64,000 nucleotides of DNA from CAXQZU01 sp964228555 (lineage in GTDB: Bacteria > Planctomycetota > PLA2 > JAEUHO01), in the NCBI GenBank assembly GCA_964228555.1, contig CAXQZU010000008.1, forward strand, positions 1 through 64,000, written 5' to 3'. Positions 53,221-61,258 of the stretch are shown in pieces; the stretch's first letter is position 1; each line of letters begins with the position of its first letter. A program made the position numbers and the translations under genes. The notes under the pieces were generated by a model. It saw only the letters and a list, made by a program, of their open reading frames with translations, was not told the DNA's origin and did no database searches.

Positions 53221-53250
53221 ATAGGTCGATAGACCAAACGGTCTGTTTGT
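53221..53250. promoter_or_regulatory. Nested inverted repeats, operator-like
   Basis: AGACC (53231-53235) and GGTCT (53240-53244) form an inverted repeat around AAAC; CAAAC/GTTTG (53235-53239/53245-53249) and GGTC/GACC (53224-53227/53232-53235) overlap it. The stretch is clearly poorer in GC than its surroundings. It lies in the 369-bp gene-free region between divergent pepM and the DUF1800 gene, so it is a candidate regulator-binding site. The rest of 53035-53403 holds only the two promoter hexamers. Confidence 0.4.
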
Positions 53251-53306
53251 GCCTTGTTCGGGTGGCGTGCGGGGCGTGCCCCTAGCCCGGGGCCAGGCGC
53301 CGTTCC

Positions 53307-53312
53307 TATACT
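53307..53312 (+). promoter_or_regulatory. -10-like hexamer TATACT for the DUF1800 operon
   Basis: TATACT is the best -10 match in the window and lies 91 nt before the DUF1800 ATG. No -35 match at 16-18 bp. Confidence 0.45.
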
Positions 53313-53403
53313 TCCCTCGGGTCGCTGCCCGCGGCCCGCTGTGGCCCCGGGGCGTGGCCCGGCGGGTGCCCAGACAGGCTCTATGGGCCCGGAGTCCCAC
53401 GCC

Positions 53404-55044
53404 ATGCGCCTGCCGCGTGCCTCGTCGGTCCTCTCCCTGCTCGCCGGCCTCCCCGGCCTGCTGGTCGCCGGCCTCTCGCTGCTGCCCGCGGCCGCGGCCG
53501 AGGAGGTGGCGCCGGACGCCGTCCTCGACCAGCGCATCCGCCACGTGCTGCGGCGCACCAGCTTCGGCGTGCGGGCCAGCGACGTGGCCGAGGTCAAGCG
53601 CCTGGGCGTGGAGGCGTGGCTGTCGCGCCAGCTGGACGCGGAGAGCATCCCCGACCGCGAGGTGGAGGACCGCCTCAAGGGCTTCGAGTCGCTGCGGCTC
53701 TCGGGGGCCGAGTACTGGCGCATGCTCGACACGCGCGCACCGCGCGAGATGGTGCCCGGCCAGGGCGAGGACCGCATCGCCGCCGCGCAGCGTGCGCAGG
53801 CCGAGGCCAACCGGCTGCGCGAGCTGGCCGCACGCGAGGTGCCGGCCTCGGTGCTGCTGCGCGCCATCTACAGCCAGCGCCAGCTGCAGGAGGTGCTGCT
53901 CGACTTCTGGCGCAACCACTTCAACGTGGACGTCAGCAAGGACGACGTGCGCTACTACGTGGCCGACTGGGAGTCGCAGGTGCTGCGCAAGCACGTGTGG
54001 GGGTCCTTCGAGGACCTGCTCATGGCCACGGCCAAGCACCCCGCGATGCTCTACTACCTGGACAACCACGTGTCGCAGGCGCCGCTCGCGCGCGCCGACC
54101 GCGTGCTGCGCGGGCGCGACGACGAGCGCACCAACGGCCTCAACGAGAACTACGCCCGCGAGCTCATGGAGCTGCACACGGTGGGCGTGGACAACGGCTA
54201 CGACCAGGACGACGTGATCCAGCTCTCGCTGGTGCTCACGGGCTGGTCGATCGGCAACACGCCGGCCGACCGCGGCACCTTCGTGTTCCGCGAGGGCTTC
54301 CACGCGCGCGGGCCCAAGCGCGTCATGGGCAAGACGGTCAAGGCCGAGGGCGTGGAGGAAGGCGAGGAGATGGTGCGGTTCCTGGCGCAGCACAAGAACA
54401 CGCGCCAGTTCGTCTGCACCAAGCTGGTGCGCTTCCTGGTGGCCGACGTCCCGCCGGAATCCATCGTCAAGGCGGCCGTGGACACGTGGGCCAAGACCAA
54501 GGGCAGCCTGCGCGACGTGGTGCGGGCCATCGTGCTGCACCCCGACTTCTACGCGCCGGCGCACGTGGCCACCAAGGCCAAGACGCCCTTCGAGTTCGTC
54601 GCCAGCGCGCTGCGCGTGACGGGCGCCGACGTCGAGCGGCCCGAGGCCGTGATGTCGCGGCTGGGCGACATGTACCAGGACCTCTACCGCTGCGAGGACC
54701 CCACGGGCTACAGCGACCGCGCGGTGGACTGGATGGACCCGGGCGTGCTGGCCGTGCGCTGGCAGTTCGCCGCCGACCTGCTGGCCGGGCGCCTGGCAGG
54801 CGTGAAGGTGGACCAGAGCCCGCTGCTGGCCGAGTCGCGCCAGAACCCCGAGGTGTGGGAGTACGTGCTGGTGGACGGCCTGCTGGCCGGCCAGCAGCCC
54901 GGCACGCTCACCATGGCGCCCTTCCGCAAGCGCGTGAACGAGGTGCGCCGCACCGTGCGCCAGATGCGCCCCCAGGAGCGCCAGCGCGAGTTCAACGTGC
55001 TGGCCACGCTGCTGCTGGGTGCCCCCGAGTTCCAGCGCCAGTGA
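53404..55044 (+). CDS. DUF1800 family protein, exported
   Basis: A 546-residue protein with a signal peptide (about 1-35, SVLSLLAGLPGLLVAGLSLL). The rest is a DUF1800 domain: HVLRRTSFGVRASDVAEVKR at the start, LLDFWRNHFNVDVSK, then NENYARELMELHTVG and ALVDYSRRAVDWMDPG-like (GYSDRAVDWMDPG). DUF1800 proteins occur next to DUF1501 proteins in Planctomycetes and others; roles are unknown, perhaps carbohydrate-related secretion. Same operon as the DUF1501 gene 82 nt on. Confidence 0.9.
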   Translation: MRLPRASSVLSLLAGLPGLLVAGLSLLPAAAAEEVAPDAVLDQRIRHVLRRTSFGVRASDVAEVKRLGVEAWLSRQLDAESIPDREVEDRLKGFESLRLSGAEYWRMLDTRAPREMVPGQGEDRIAAAQRAQAEANRLRELAAREVPASVLLRAIYSQRQLQEVLLDFWRNHFNVDVSKDDVRYYVADWESQVLRKHVWGSFEDLLMATAKHPAMLYYLDNHVSQAPLARADRVLRGRDDERTNGLNENYARELMELHTVGVDNGYDQDDVIQLSLVLTGWSIGNTPADRGTFVFREGFHARGPKRVMGKTVKAEGVEEGEEMVRFLAQHKNTRQFVCTKLVRFLVADVPPESIVKAAVDTWAKTKGSLRDVVRAIVLHPDFYAPAHVATKAKTPFEFVASALRVTGADVERPEAVMSRLGDMYQDLYRCEDPTGYSDRAVDWMDPGVLAVRWQFAADLLAGRLAGVKVDQSPLLAESRQNPEVWEYVLVDGLLAGQQPGTLTMAPFRKRVNEVRRTVRQMRPQERQREFNVLATLLLGAPEFQRQ

Positions 55045-55066
55045 GCCCCTGCCGCACGCCGCATTC

Positions 55067-55111
55067 CCCGACTCGCCCGACTCGCCTGACTCGCCCGACT
55101 CGCCCGACCCG
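55067..55111 (+). repeat. Five 9-nt tandem repeats
   Basis: CCCGACTCG occurs five times in a row, units 3 and 5 each with one change (units at 55067, 55076, 55085, 55094, 55103). The array lies in the 82-nt spacer between the DUF1800 and DUF1501 genes, in front of the DUF1501 SD. Confidence 0.85.
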
Positions 55112-55126
55112 CCGAGGAGACCGCCC

Positions 55127-56431
55127 ATGAGCACCACGCGCCGTGACTTCCTGGCTGGCACCGCCGCCGGCGCGCTGGGCGCTGCGGGCCTCGGGGCCGC
55201 CGGCGGCCTGCTGCGCGCACGCACCGCGCAGGCGGCGCCGCCCGACAGCACGATCTCGGTCAAGCCCTGCACGGTGGTGGTGTTCCTGCGCGGCGGCCAG
55301 GACTCGCTCAACACCTTCGTGCCCTTCGGCGACCCGCGCTACTACGACCTGCGTCCCACCATCGCCATCCCGGCGGCGGGCCAGGCCCGGGGCGCGCTGC
55401 CCGCGGAGGGCATCTTCGGCTTCCACCCCGCCATGACGGGCTTCAAGCGCCTGTGGGACGAGAAGCTGCTGGCCGCCATCGTCAACACCGGCTCGCCCAA
55501 CGGCTCGCGCAGCCACTTCGACTGCCAGGACTTCATCGACTTCGGCACGGTGGGCGACAAGAGCGTCCACCAGGGCTGGCTCAACCGCTACCTGGCCGCC
55601 ACCTCCAGCGGCACGCCCGAGGGCGAGTTCCGCGCGCTGGCCATGCAGGGCCGGCTGCCGCGCAGCCTGCGCGGCGACTACCCCGTGCTGGCCGTGCCCG
55701 ACCGCCTCACCTTCCGTGGCGACAACGGCGAGGACGTGCTCGCGCTCTTCGACGACCTCTACAAGGCCCCGCCCAGCATGAAGGGCCCGGCGCAGATGGG
55801 CACGCGCCCGGACGAGGACGCGCTCACGCAGAACGGCCGCACCACCATCGACACGCTGCGCAAGCTGGAGAGCATCCTCGCGACCAAGCCGGCCGGCGAG
55901 CTCAAGTACCCGATCTCGGCCGGGCGCCTTGGCGTGCAGCTGCAGAAGACGGCGCGTGTCATCAAGAGCGGCCTGGGCCTGCAGGTGGTGGGCATCGACG
56001 TGGGCGGCTGGGACACGCACATCAACGAGGGCGGCCCGGCCGAGACCGACACGATGTGGCGCATGCTCGCCGGCCTGAGCGAGGCCATCACCACCTTCCT
56101 CGACGACGTCAAGGACATGCGCCGCTACGTGACGGTGCTCGTGGTGACCGAGTTCGGCCGCACGAACGAGGAGAACGGCAACCGCGGCACCGACCACGGC
56201 CACGGCTACACCATGTTCGCCGCCGGCGGCCCGGTGAGGGGCGGCAAGGCCTACGGCGAGTGGGCGGGACTCGAGCCCGCGCGCACCTACATGAACCGCG
56301 ACCTGGCCGTGACCACCGACTACCGCACGGTGTTCAGCGAGCTGCTGCTGGACCACATGAAGCTGCACCCGTCCAAGCAGCTGTTCCCCAAGTTCACGCC
56401 CCCCGAGGCGCGGCTGGGGCTGTTCGCCTAG
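55127..56431 (+). CDS. DUF1501 family protein with Tat signal
   Basis: A 434-residue exported protein. The N-terminus STTRRDFLAGTAAGALGAAG is a twin-arginine signal (RR at 5-6). The DUF1501 domain has VVVFLRGGQDSLNTFVPFGD near the start, NTGSPNGSRSHFDCQDFIDF, and GRTNEENGNRGTDHGHGYTM near the end, which places it in the alkaline-phosphatase-like fold. It is paired with DUF1800 in one operon. The start is set by GAGGAG 8 nt upstream. Function unknown. Confidence 0.92.
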   Translation: MSTTRRDFLAGTAAGALGAAGLGAAGGLLRARTAQAAPPDSTISVKPCTVVVFLRGGQDSLNTFVPFGDPRYYDLRPTIAIPAAGQARGALPAEGIFGFHPAMTGFKRLWDEKLLAAIVNTGSPNGSRSHFDCQDFIDFGTVGDKSVHQGWLNRYLAATSSGTPEGEFRALAMQGRLPRSLRGDYPVLAVPDRLTFRGDNGEDVLALFDDLYKAPPSMKGPAQMGTRPDEDALTQNGRTTIDTLRKLESILATKPAGELKYPISAGRLGVQLQKTARVIKSGLGLQVVGIDVGGWDTHINEGGPAETDTMWRMLAGLSEAITTFLDDVKDMRRYVTVLVVTEFGRTNEENGNRGTDHGHGYTMFAAGGPVRGGKAYGEWAGLEPARTYMNRDLAVTTDYRTVFSELLLDHMKLHPSKQLFPKFTPPEARLGLFA

Positions 56432-56434
56432 CCG

Positions 56435-56454
56435 GGCCCGGGACGTCCCGGGCC
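56435..56454. terminator. 20-bp palindrome after DUF1501
   Basis: A perfect 20-bp palindrome centred at 56444/56445 begins 3 nt after the DUF1501 stop (stem GGCCCGGG, loop ACGT). It has no U-tract but is a strong hairpin. Confidence 0.5.
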
Positions 56455-56520
56455 GGGCCGGGGCGCCTCGTGGCCGGTCGCCGGGCCAGTCCGCGCTTCC
56501 CGCGCGACCCCGTGGCCCCG

Positions 56521-56526
56521 TATCCT
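56521..56526 (+). promoter_or_regulatory. -10-like hexamer TATCCT
   Basis: TATCCT lies 37 nt before the ilvE GTG; the leader has GGAGG. Confidence 0.45.
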
Positions 56527-56563
56527 CCGCGCTCCCGCCGGCCCCGGCGGTGGAGGACGCCCC

Positions 56564-57502
56564 GTGGCCGCCGACGTCAAGGCTGACGGCAAGACCGCCA
56601 TCTGGTGGAACGGCACGCTCGTGCCCTACGCCGACGCCAAGACGCACGTGCTCTCGCACGCGTTGCACTACGGCACGGGCGCCTTCGAGGGCATCCGCGC
56701 CTACCACGGGCCGCGCGGCACCTTCGTGTTCCGCCTGCGCGAGCACGTCGAGCGCCTGCTGGGCTCGGCCAAGGCCTACAAGATCCCCGTGGCCTACAGC
56801 GCCGAGCAGCTGGTGGCCGCGTGCGTGGAGACCATCCGCGCCAACCGTCTGCAGGCCTGCTACCTGCGGCCGATCGTGTTCCTCGGACACGGCCCGCTGG
56901 GCGTGTACGCGCACAACGTGCCCACCGAGGTGGTCATCGCGGCCTTCCCGTGGGGTGCCTACCTCGGCAACGAGGCGCTCGAGAAGGGCATCCGCACCAC
57001 GATCTCCTCGTGGCGGCGGCTGCACCCCGCAGCCTTCCCCACGACGGCCAAGGGCACGGGCCAGTACCTCAACAGCGCGCTGGCCGTGCGCGAGGCCAAG
57101 GAGAAGGGCTACGACGAGGCCATCCTGCTGGACATGGCAGGCAACGTGAGCGAGGGCAGCGGCGAGAACCTGTTCATGATCAAGGGCCGCACGCTCATCA
57201 CGCCCGGCTTCGACAGCTCGATCCTGCCCGGCATCACGCGCGACAGCATCCTCGTGCTCGCCCGCGAGCAGGGCCTGTCCATCGAGGTGCGGGCCATCAC
57301 GCGCGGCGAGCTCTACGGCGCCGACGAGGCCTTCTTCACCGGCACGGCAGCCGAGGTGACGCCCATCCGCGAGGTCGACAGCTACGTGATCGGGGCCGGC
57401 CGCGCCGGGCCCATCACGCGTGCGCTGCAGCAGGCCTTCTTCCGCGCCGTGCGCGGCGAGGACGCCAGCAAGCAGGAGTGGCTCACGCCGGTGCCCGCCT
57501 AG
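56564..57502 (+). CDS. ilvE: Branched-chain amino-acid aminotransferase
   Basis: A 312-residue fold-type IV PLP aminotransferase starting at GTG. The Schiff-base lysine is Lys163 in TTAKGTGQYLNSALAV, HALHYGTGAFEGIRAY is the classic start motif, and LDMAGNVSEGSGENLFMI the phosphate-binding segment. It transaminates leucine, isoleucine and valine with 2-oxoglutarate. The C-terminus TGTAAEVTPIREVD matches IlvE. Confidence 0.93.
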   Translation: MAADVKADGKTAIWWNGTLVPYADAKTHVLSHALHYGTGAFEGIRAYHGPRGTFVFRLREHVERLLGSAKAYKIPVAYSAEQLVAACVETIRANRLQACYLRPIVFLGHGPLGVYAHNVPTEVVIAAFPWGAYLGNEALEKGIRTTISSWRRLHPAAFPTTAKGTGQYLNSALAVREAKEKGYDEAILLDMAGNVSEGSGENLFMIKGRTLITPGFDSSILPGITRDSILVLAREQGLSIEVRAITRGELYGADEAFFTGTAAEVTPIREVDSYVIGAGRAGPITRALQQAFFRAVRGEDASKQEWLTPVPA

Positions 57503-57508
57503 GGCGGC

Positions 57509-60136
57509 CTAGGGCGGGCCGCTGCGCAGGCTGGCGGCCGCCAGCGGCACTGTCACCACCTGGCCGCCCAGCAGCGCCGAGAGCCGCGGCGGGCCCTCGG
57601 GCTCCAGCACCAGCTCGAGCGCATTCCAGCCGGCCTTGAGCCAGGCGCCCGCGAAGGCCATGCGCGTGGGGGAGGCGCTGGCGTCCAGCGCGCGCTGCCC
57701 GCCCCACGTGCCCTCCAGCCGTCCGCTGCCGGAGAGCAGCAGCTGGTAGAAGCCGTCCTCGGGCACCTGCACCTCGCCCTCGAGCTCGATGCGCACGGCC
57801 TTCTCCACCTTGAGGTCGCCCAGCGCCTTGGCCAGCGCCTCGTCGCTGAGCGCGCCCAGCGTGCCCTCGTGCACCTTCTTCTTGTCGTCGGTGACCCGCA
57901 GCCCCAGCCCCGTGCGGGGCCCCGCGGGAGCGGGCGCCGCCGCCTTGCCATCCTTGTCCTTGGCGTCCTTGGGCTTCTTGGGCTTGGGCGCAGGCTTGGT
58001 GGGGGCCTTGCCCGACGCGCCGGTGGCCGCCGTCACCTCCAGCGGGACGGAACGCGCCGCGGGGCCCTCGGGGAACCGGGCCCGCGCCACCAGTTCCACC
58101 GTGGCCGGGCCCAGCCGCAGCGTGTCCACCTCCGCCTTCCACGCCCCGCCCTTGACGGGTGCGGTGGCGAGCACGCGTGCGCCCAGCAGCACCTCGACCT
58201 CGCTGGCCCCGGCCGCCTTGCCGCCGAGCGCCAGCAGCGTGCCAAGGCGCGGCGGCTCCTTCGGGCCCGCCAGCGTCACCGCGCGCGCCGCGTTGGCCAC
58301 CGTGACGCGCGCGCGCGCGTGCGAGCGCGTCTCGATGGCGTCGCCAGCCACGTGCACGAGGCGCACCTCATGGGCGCCGTCGTCCTCGGCGGCGGTGTCC
58401 CAGGAAAGCGGGCTGCCGGCCGGACCGCTCGCGCGCAGGCGGCCGTCCACCCACAACTCCAGGCGCGCGCCGTCCTGCGCCGTGCCGGAGGGCAGCCCCG
58501 CCTCGACCTGCTGCACGCCCGCCAGCGGGCCGGCCGTGAGCGCGGCCGGCAGCGTGACGGGCACGAAGCGCGCGAAGGGCCGTGCCAGGGGATCGCCCAC
58601 GACCAGCGTCTGCCACGGGCCTGCCATGCTCTGGTAGTAGGCCTCGGCCAGCGAGCACCCGCGGGCGTAGTGCACGTGGATGGAGGGCAGCGGGAACTTC
58701 TGCCACAGCGCCAGCGGCTCGCCCACCGTGCCGGCCGACCCTGCCGAGCCGGCCCGCAGCAGCTCGCTGAGCTTGGTCTGGCCGCCGTGGCTGAAGTCGG
58801 CGCCGAACGAGGTCAGGTGCTCGACGAGCGCACCCGGCAGCAGCGTGCTCTCGGTGCCCTTCCACGCGAAGCCCGCGGCGCCCACCACGGCCCCGATCAC
58901 GTCGGCCTTGCCCTTGGGCAGCACGCCGTCCTGCCCGTCCTTGTCCTTGGTGAGCACGGCCACGCGCCGGTTCATGCCTTCCAGCAGGCCCTGCGTGAAG
59001 GGGAAGTAGGGCTCGCGCGTGTTGGCGCGCACGTCGTCGTTGGCCAGCAGGTACACGGTGCCCTGCGGCTGCGCGCCGTCGCTCTGCGCGCCGCGCTCGA
59101 GGCAGGCCAGCACCTCGGGCGCGCTGTTGCCCCACTCGCCCGTGTAGCCCAGCATCACGCTCAGCAGGTAGCGCTCGCGCGGAGGCTCGCCGGACCCCGC
59201 CAGCAGAGGCATGGGCGCGCCGGCCGCGTCCCACAGGCGTCCCGAGGCAAAGCCGTGCGAGGCATGGCCGCCCGTGAGCCGCGCCTGCGCGGCCGTCATC
59301 TGCTCCACCAGCGCGTCGAAGGCCGGGTCCGCACGCAGCGGCTCGAGGTCCGGGTCGGACACGGTGTGCATGGCGTTCGTCCAGCCGCGCTGGATGGCCT
59401 GCGCAAGGGCCTCGAGCGCAGCGGCCTTGTCGCCCAGCCGCGCGTGGCAGCAGGCGAGGTCGTACCAGGCGCCCATGAGGTCGGGCGCGCCGGCCAGCAG
59501 GGCCTTGTAGGTGTCCCTTGCGCCGGCCCAGTCCTGCGCCTGCAGCCGCTCTTGCGCCTGGCGCATGGCCGTGGCCTCGGCCGCCGTGGGTGGCCGCCCC
59601 GCCGGCCCGCTGCGCGTGCCCGGCTCGGGGTGGAAGTAGCGGTTGGCGGCGAGGTCGAGCCAGCGCGCCGTGTCCCCCGCTTCCACGTGGCGCCAGAAGT
59701 ACGTGAGCCCCGTCAACGAGGCGCGGAAGGGCACGTGCGGCATGGGCTGCACGCCCTTGGCCCGGGCCTCGGCGTCCACGTCCACCGCGAAGGGGAAGTC
59801 GGCCGACCACGCCAGCAGGTCGGCGTGCTCCAGCAGCCCGCGCGCCTCCAGCTGCTGCCTGACCGGCGCCCAGAGGCGCGTGCGGAACGTGTCGAGGTCC
59901 ACGATGCGCAGCGTGGGCGCGCCCTCGAGGTAGACGAGGTTCTCGGCCGGGATGGCTCGCCGGCGTGCATAGGCATGAGCCACCTGCAGCGAGACCGGCG
60001 AGTCGGCGTTGACCACCACCACGGTGCGCTCGGGCCCGCCCCCGGCCGCGGCCGGGCGGGCCCACGCCAGCAGGACTGCCAGCAGCAGCAGGGCGGTGCA
60101 CGGCAGGCGACGGAGGGTCGGCAAGGCGGCACGCAT
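57509..60136 (-). CDS. TIGR03790-like secreted protein with TPR and C-terminal beta domains
   Basis: An 875-residue exported protein with a signal peptide (about 10-31). Residues about 35-175 open with RTVVVVNADSPVSLQVAHAY and RRRAIPAENLVYL, which fit TIGR03790-like family proteins of Planctomycetes and Acidobacteria. A TPR-like insert (about 190-290, AGARDTYKALLAGAPDLMGA) interrupts the domain. Further motifs are LSVMLGYTGEWGNSAPEVLA and YYQSMAGPWQTLVVGDPLA. A Lys-rich linker (about 700-720) leads to a C-terminal PA14-like or beta-sandwich domain (DGFYQLLLSGSGRLEGTWGG). Possible protease or carbohydrate-binding role; function unknown. Confidence 0.7.
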   Translation of the reverse strand: MRAALPTLRRLPCTALLLLAVLLAWARPAAAGGGPERTVVVVNADSPVSLQVAHAYARRRAIPAENLVYLEGAPTLRIVDLDTFRTRLWAPVRQQLEARGLLEHADLLAWSADFPFAVDVDAEARAKGVQPMPHVPFRASLTGLTYFWRHVEAGDTARWLDLAANRYFHPEPGTRSGPAGRPPTAAEATAMRQAQERLQAQDWAGARDTYKALLAGAPDLMGAWYDLACCHARLGDKAAALEALAQAIQRGWTNAMHTVSDPDLEPLRADPAFDALVEQMTAAQARLTGGHASHGFASGRLWDAAGAPMPLLAGSGEPPRERYLLSVMLGYTGEWGNSAPEVLACLERGAQSDGAQPQGTVYLLANDDVRANTREPYFPFTQGLLEGMNRRVAVLTKDKDGQDGVLPKGKADVIGAVVGAAGFAWKGTESTLLPGALVEHLTSFGADFSHGGQTKLSELLRAGSAGSAGTVGEPLALWQKFPLPSIHVHYARGCSLAEAYYQSMAGPWQTLVVGDPLARPFARFVPVTLPAALTAGPLAGVQQVEAGLPSGTAQDGARLELWVDGRLRASGPAGSPLSWDTAAEDDGAHEVRLVHVAGDAIETRSHARARVTVANAARAVTLAGPKEPPRLGTLLALGGKAAGASEVEVLLGARVLATAPVKGGAWKAEVDTLRLGPATVELVARARFPEGPAARSVPLEVTAATGASGKAPTKPAPKPKKPKDAKDKDGKAAAPAPAGPRTGLGLRVTDDKKKVHEGTLGALSDEALAKALGDLKVEKAVRIELEGEVQVPEDGFYQLLLSGSGRLEGTWGGQRALDASASPTRMAFAGAWLKAGWNALELVLEPEGPPRLSALLGGQVVTVPLAAASLRSGPP

Positions 60137-60143
60137 GCGCGCC

Positions 60144-60149
60144 AGCCTA
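60144..60149 (-). promoter_or_regulatory. -10-like hexamer TAGGCT, leaderless start
   Basis: Minus-strand TAGGCT ends 7 nt before the ATG at 60136. Confidence 0.5.
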
Positions 60150-60185
60150 CGGTGCGGGCGGCCGGGGTGCCTTGCCCCGGCCGGC

Positions 60186-61145
60186 CTAGGGCGCCGCGGC
60201 CGCGGGCGTGCCGCGCGCGAGCGCCGTGGCCGTGGCCGCCGGCTCCTGGACGGGCAGCGCGAGGGACGTGTCGTCGCGGCCCGGCTGGAGGATCTCCATG
60301 CGGCCGTCCATGTGCTCCACCAGCGCCGTGCAGGAGTCCACCCAGTCGCCGTCGTTGTAGTAGTGGATGCCGTCCACCACGGTCATGTCCGGCTTGTGGA
60401 TGTGGCCGCACACGACGCCCTGCGCCCCGGCCTCGCGCGCCCTGCGCGCCAGGCAGTGCTCGAACTTGCCCACGAAGCGCATCGCATCCTTCACGCGTCG
60501 CTTGATCGCGGCGGCGAAGGACCAGTAGTCGAGCCCCACCCAGCGGCGCGCCGTGTTCATCCAGCGGTTGAGCATCAGCAGCACGCCATAGGCGGCATCG
60601 CCCACCCGGTAGAGCAGCCCCATGTGGATCAGGGCGTCGAACTCGTCGCCGTGCACCACCAGCAGGCGCCGGCCGTCGGCCGTCTCGTGCACGATCTCGC
60701 GCCGGATCTCGATGCCGCCGAACGACACCCCGTCGAACTGGCGGAAGTGCTCGTCGTGGTTGCCGGGGATGTAGGTCACCTGCACGCCGTGCCGGGCCTT
60801 CTTCAGGATCTTCTGCACCACGTCGTTGTGGGCCTGCGGCCAGTACCAGCGCCGGCGCATGGCCCACAGGTCGATCATGTCGCCCACGAGCACCAGCCGC
60901 TCCATGTCGCAGCTGGAGAGGAACGCGCGCAAGCGGTCGGCCTGGCAGTCGCGCGTGCCAAGGTGCACGTCCGAGATGAACACCGTGCGGTAGCGCGGCC
61001 TCGTGCGCGCGGTCCCGCAGCCCGCGACGTCATGCGCGGGCGCCTTGCCTGCGTCCCCGGCCCCGGGCGGCGCGGAGGGCATGCTCTCGCCCAGGTCCAG
61101 CCGGCGGGCCACGCCCGCCACGGCCTCACGGTCGCTGCGGCTCAT
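60186..61145 (-). CDS. LpxH-like metallophosphoesterase
   Basis: A 319-residue calcineurin-like phosphoesterase. The metal ligands are in FISDVHLGTRD, VLVGDMIDLW, IPGNHDEHFRQF, VVHGDEFDA and GHIHKPDMT. Layout and motifs match UDP-2,3-diacylglucosamine diphosphatase (LpxH) and LpxH2-like enzymes of lipid A synthesis. An ~50-residue N-terminal extension is present. Substrate assignment is inferred. Confidence 0.8.
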   Translation of the reverse strand: MSRSDREAVAGVARRLDLGESMPSAPPGAGDAGKAPAHDVAGCGTARTRPRYRTVFISDVHLGTRDCQADRLRAFLSSCDMERLVLVGDMIDLWAMRRRWYWPQAHNDVVQKILKKARHGVQVTYIPGNHDEHFRQFDGVSFGGIEIRREIVHETADGRRLLVVHGDEFDALIHMGLLYRVGDAAYGVLLMLNRWMNTARRWVGLDYWSFAAAIKRRVKDAMRFVGKFEHCLARRAREAGAQGVVCGHIHKPDMTVVDGIHYYNDGDWVDSCTALVEHMDGRMEILQPGRDDTSLALPVQEPAATATALARGTPAAAAP

Positions 61146-61233
61146 GCGCTGAGCATCGACCGGCCCGGTGAGGAGCCGGTGGCGGATGCGTGAAGGGCCG
61201 GTGAAACCCGGTCTCTACGCGCCCGGCAGGAAG

Positions 61234-61253
61234 GGGCCGCCGCGGGGCGGCCC
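61234..61253 (-). terminator. 8-bp GC stem-loop after the ARPP-1-like gene
   Basis: GGGCCGCC (61234-61241) and GGCGGCCC (61246-61253) pair over a 4-nt loop, 6 nt past the end of the gene at 61259. The minus-strand tail reads CCTTCCTG, only weakly U-rich. Confidence 0.45.
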
Positions 61254-61258
61254 GTCGG

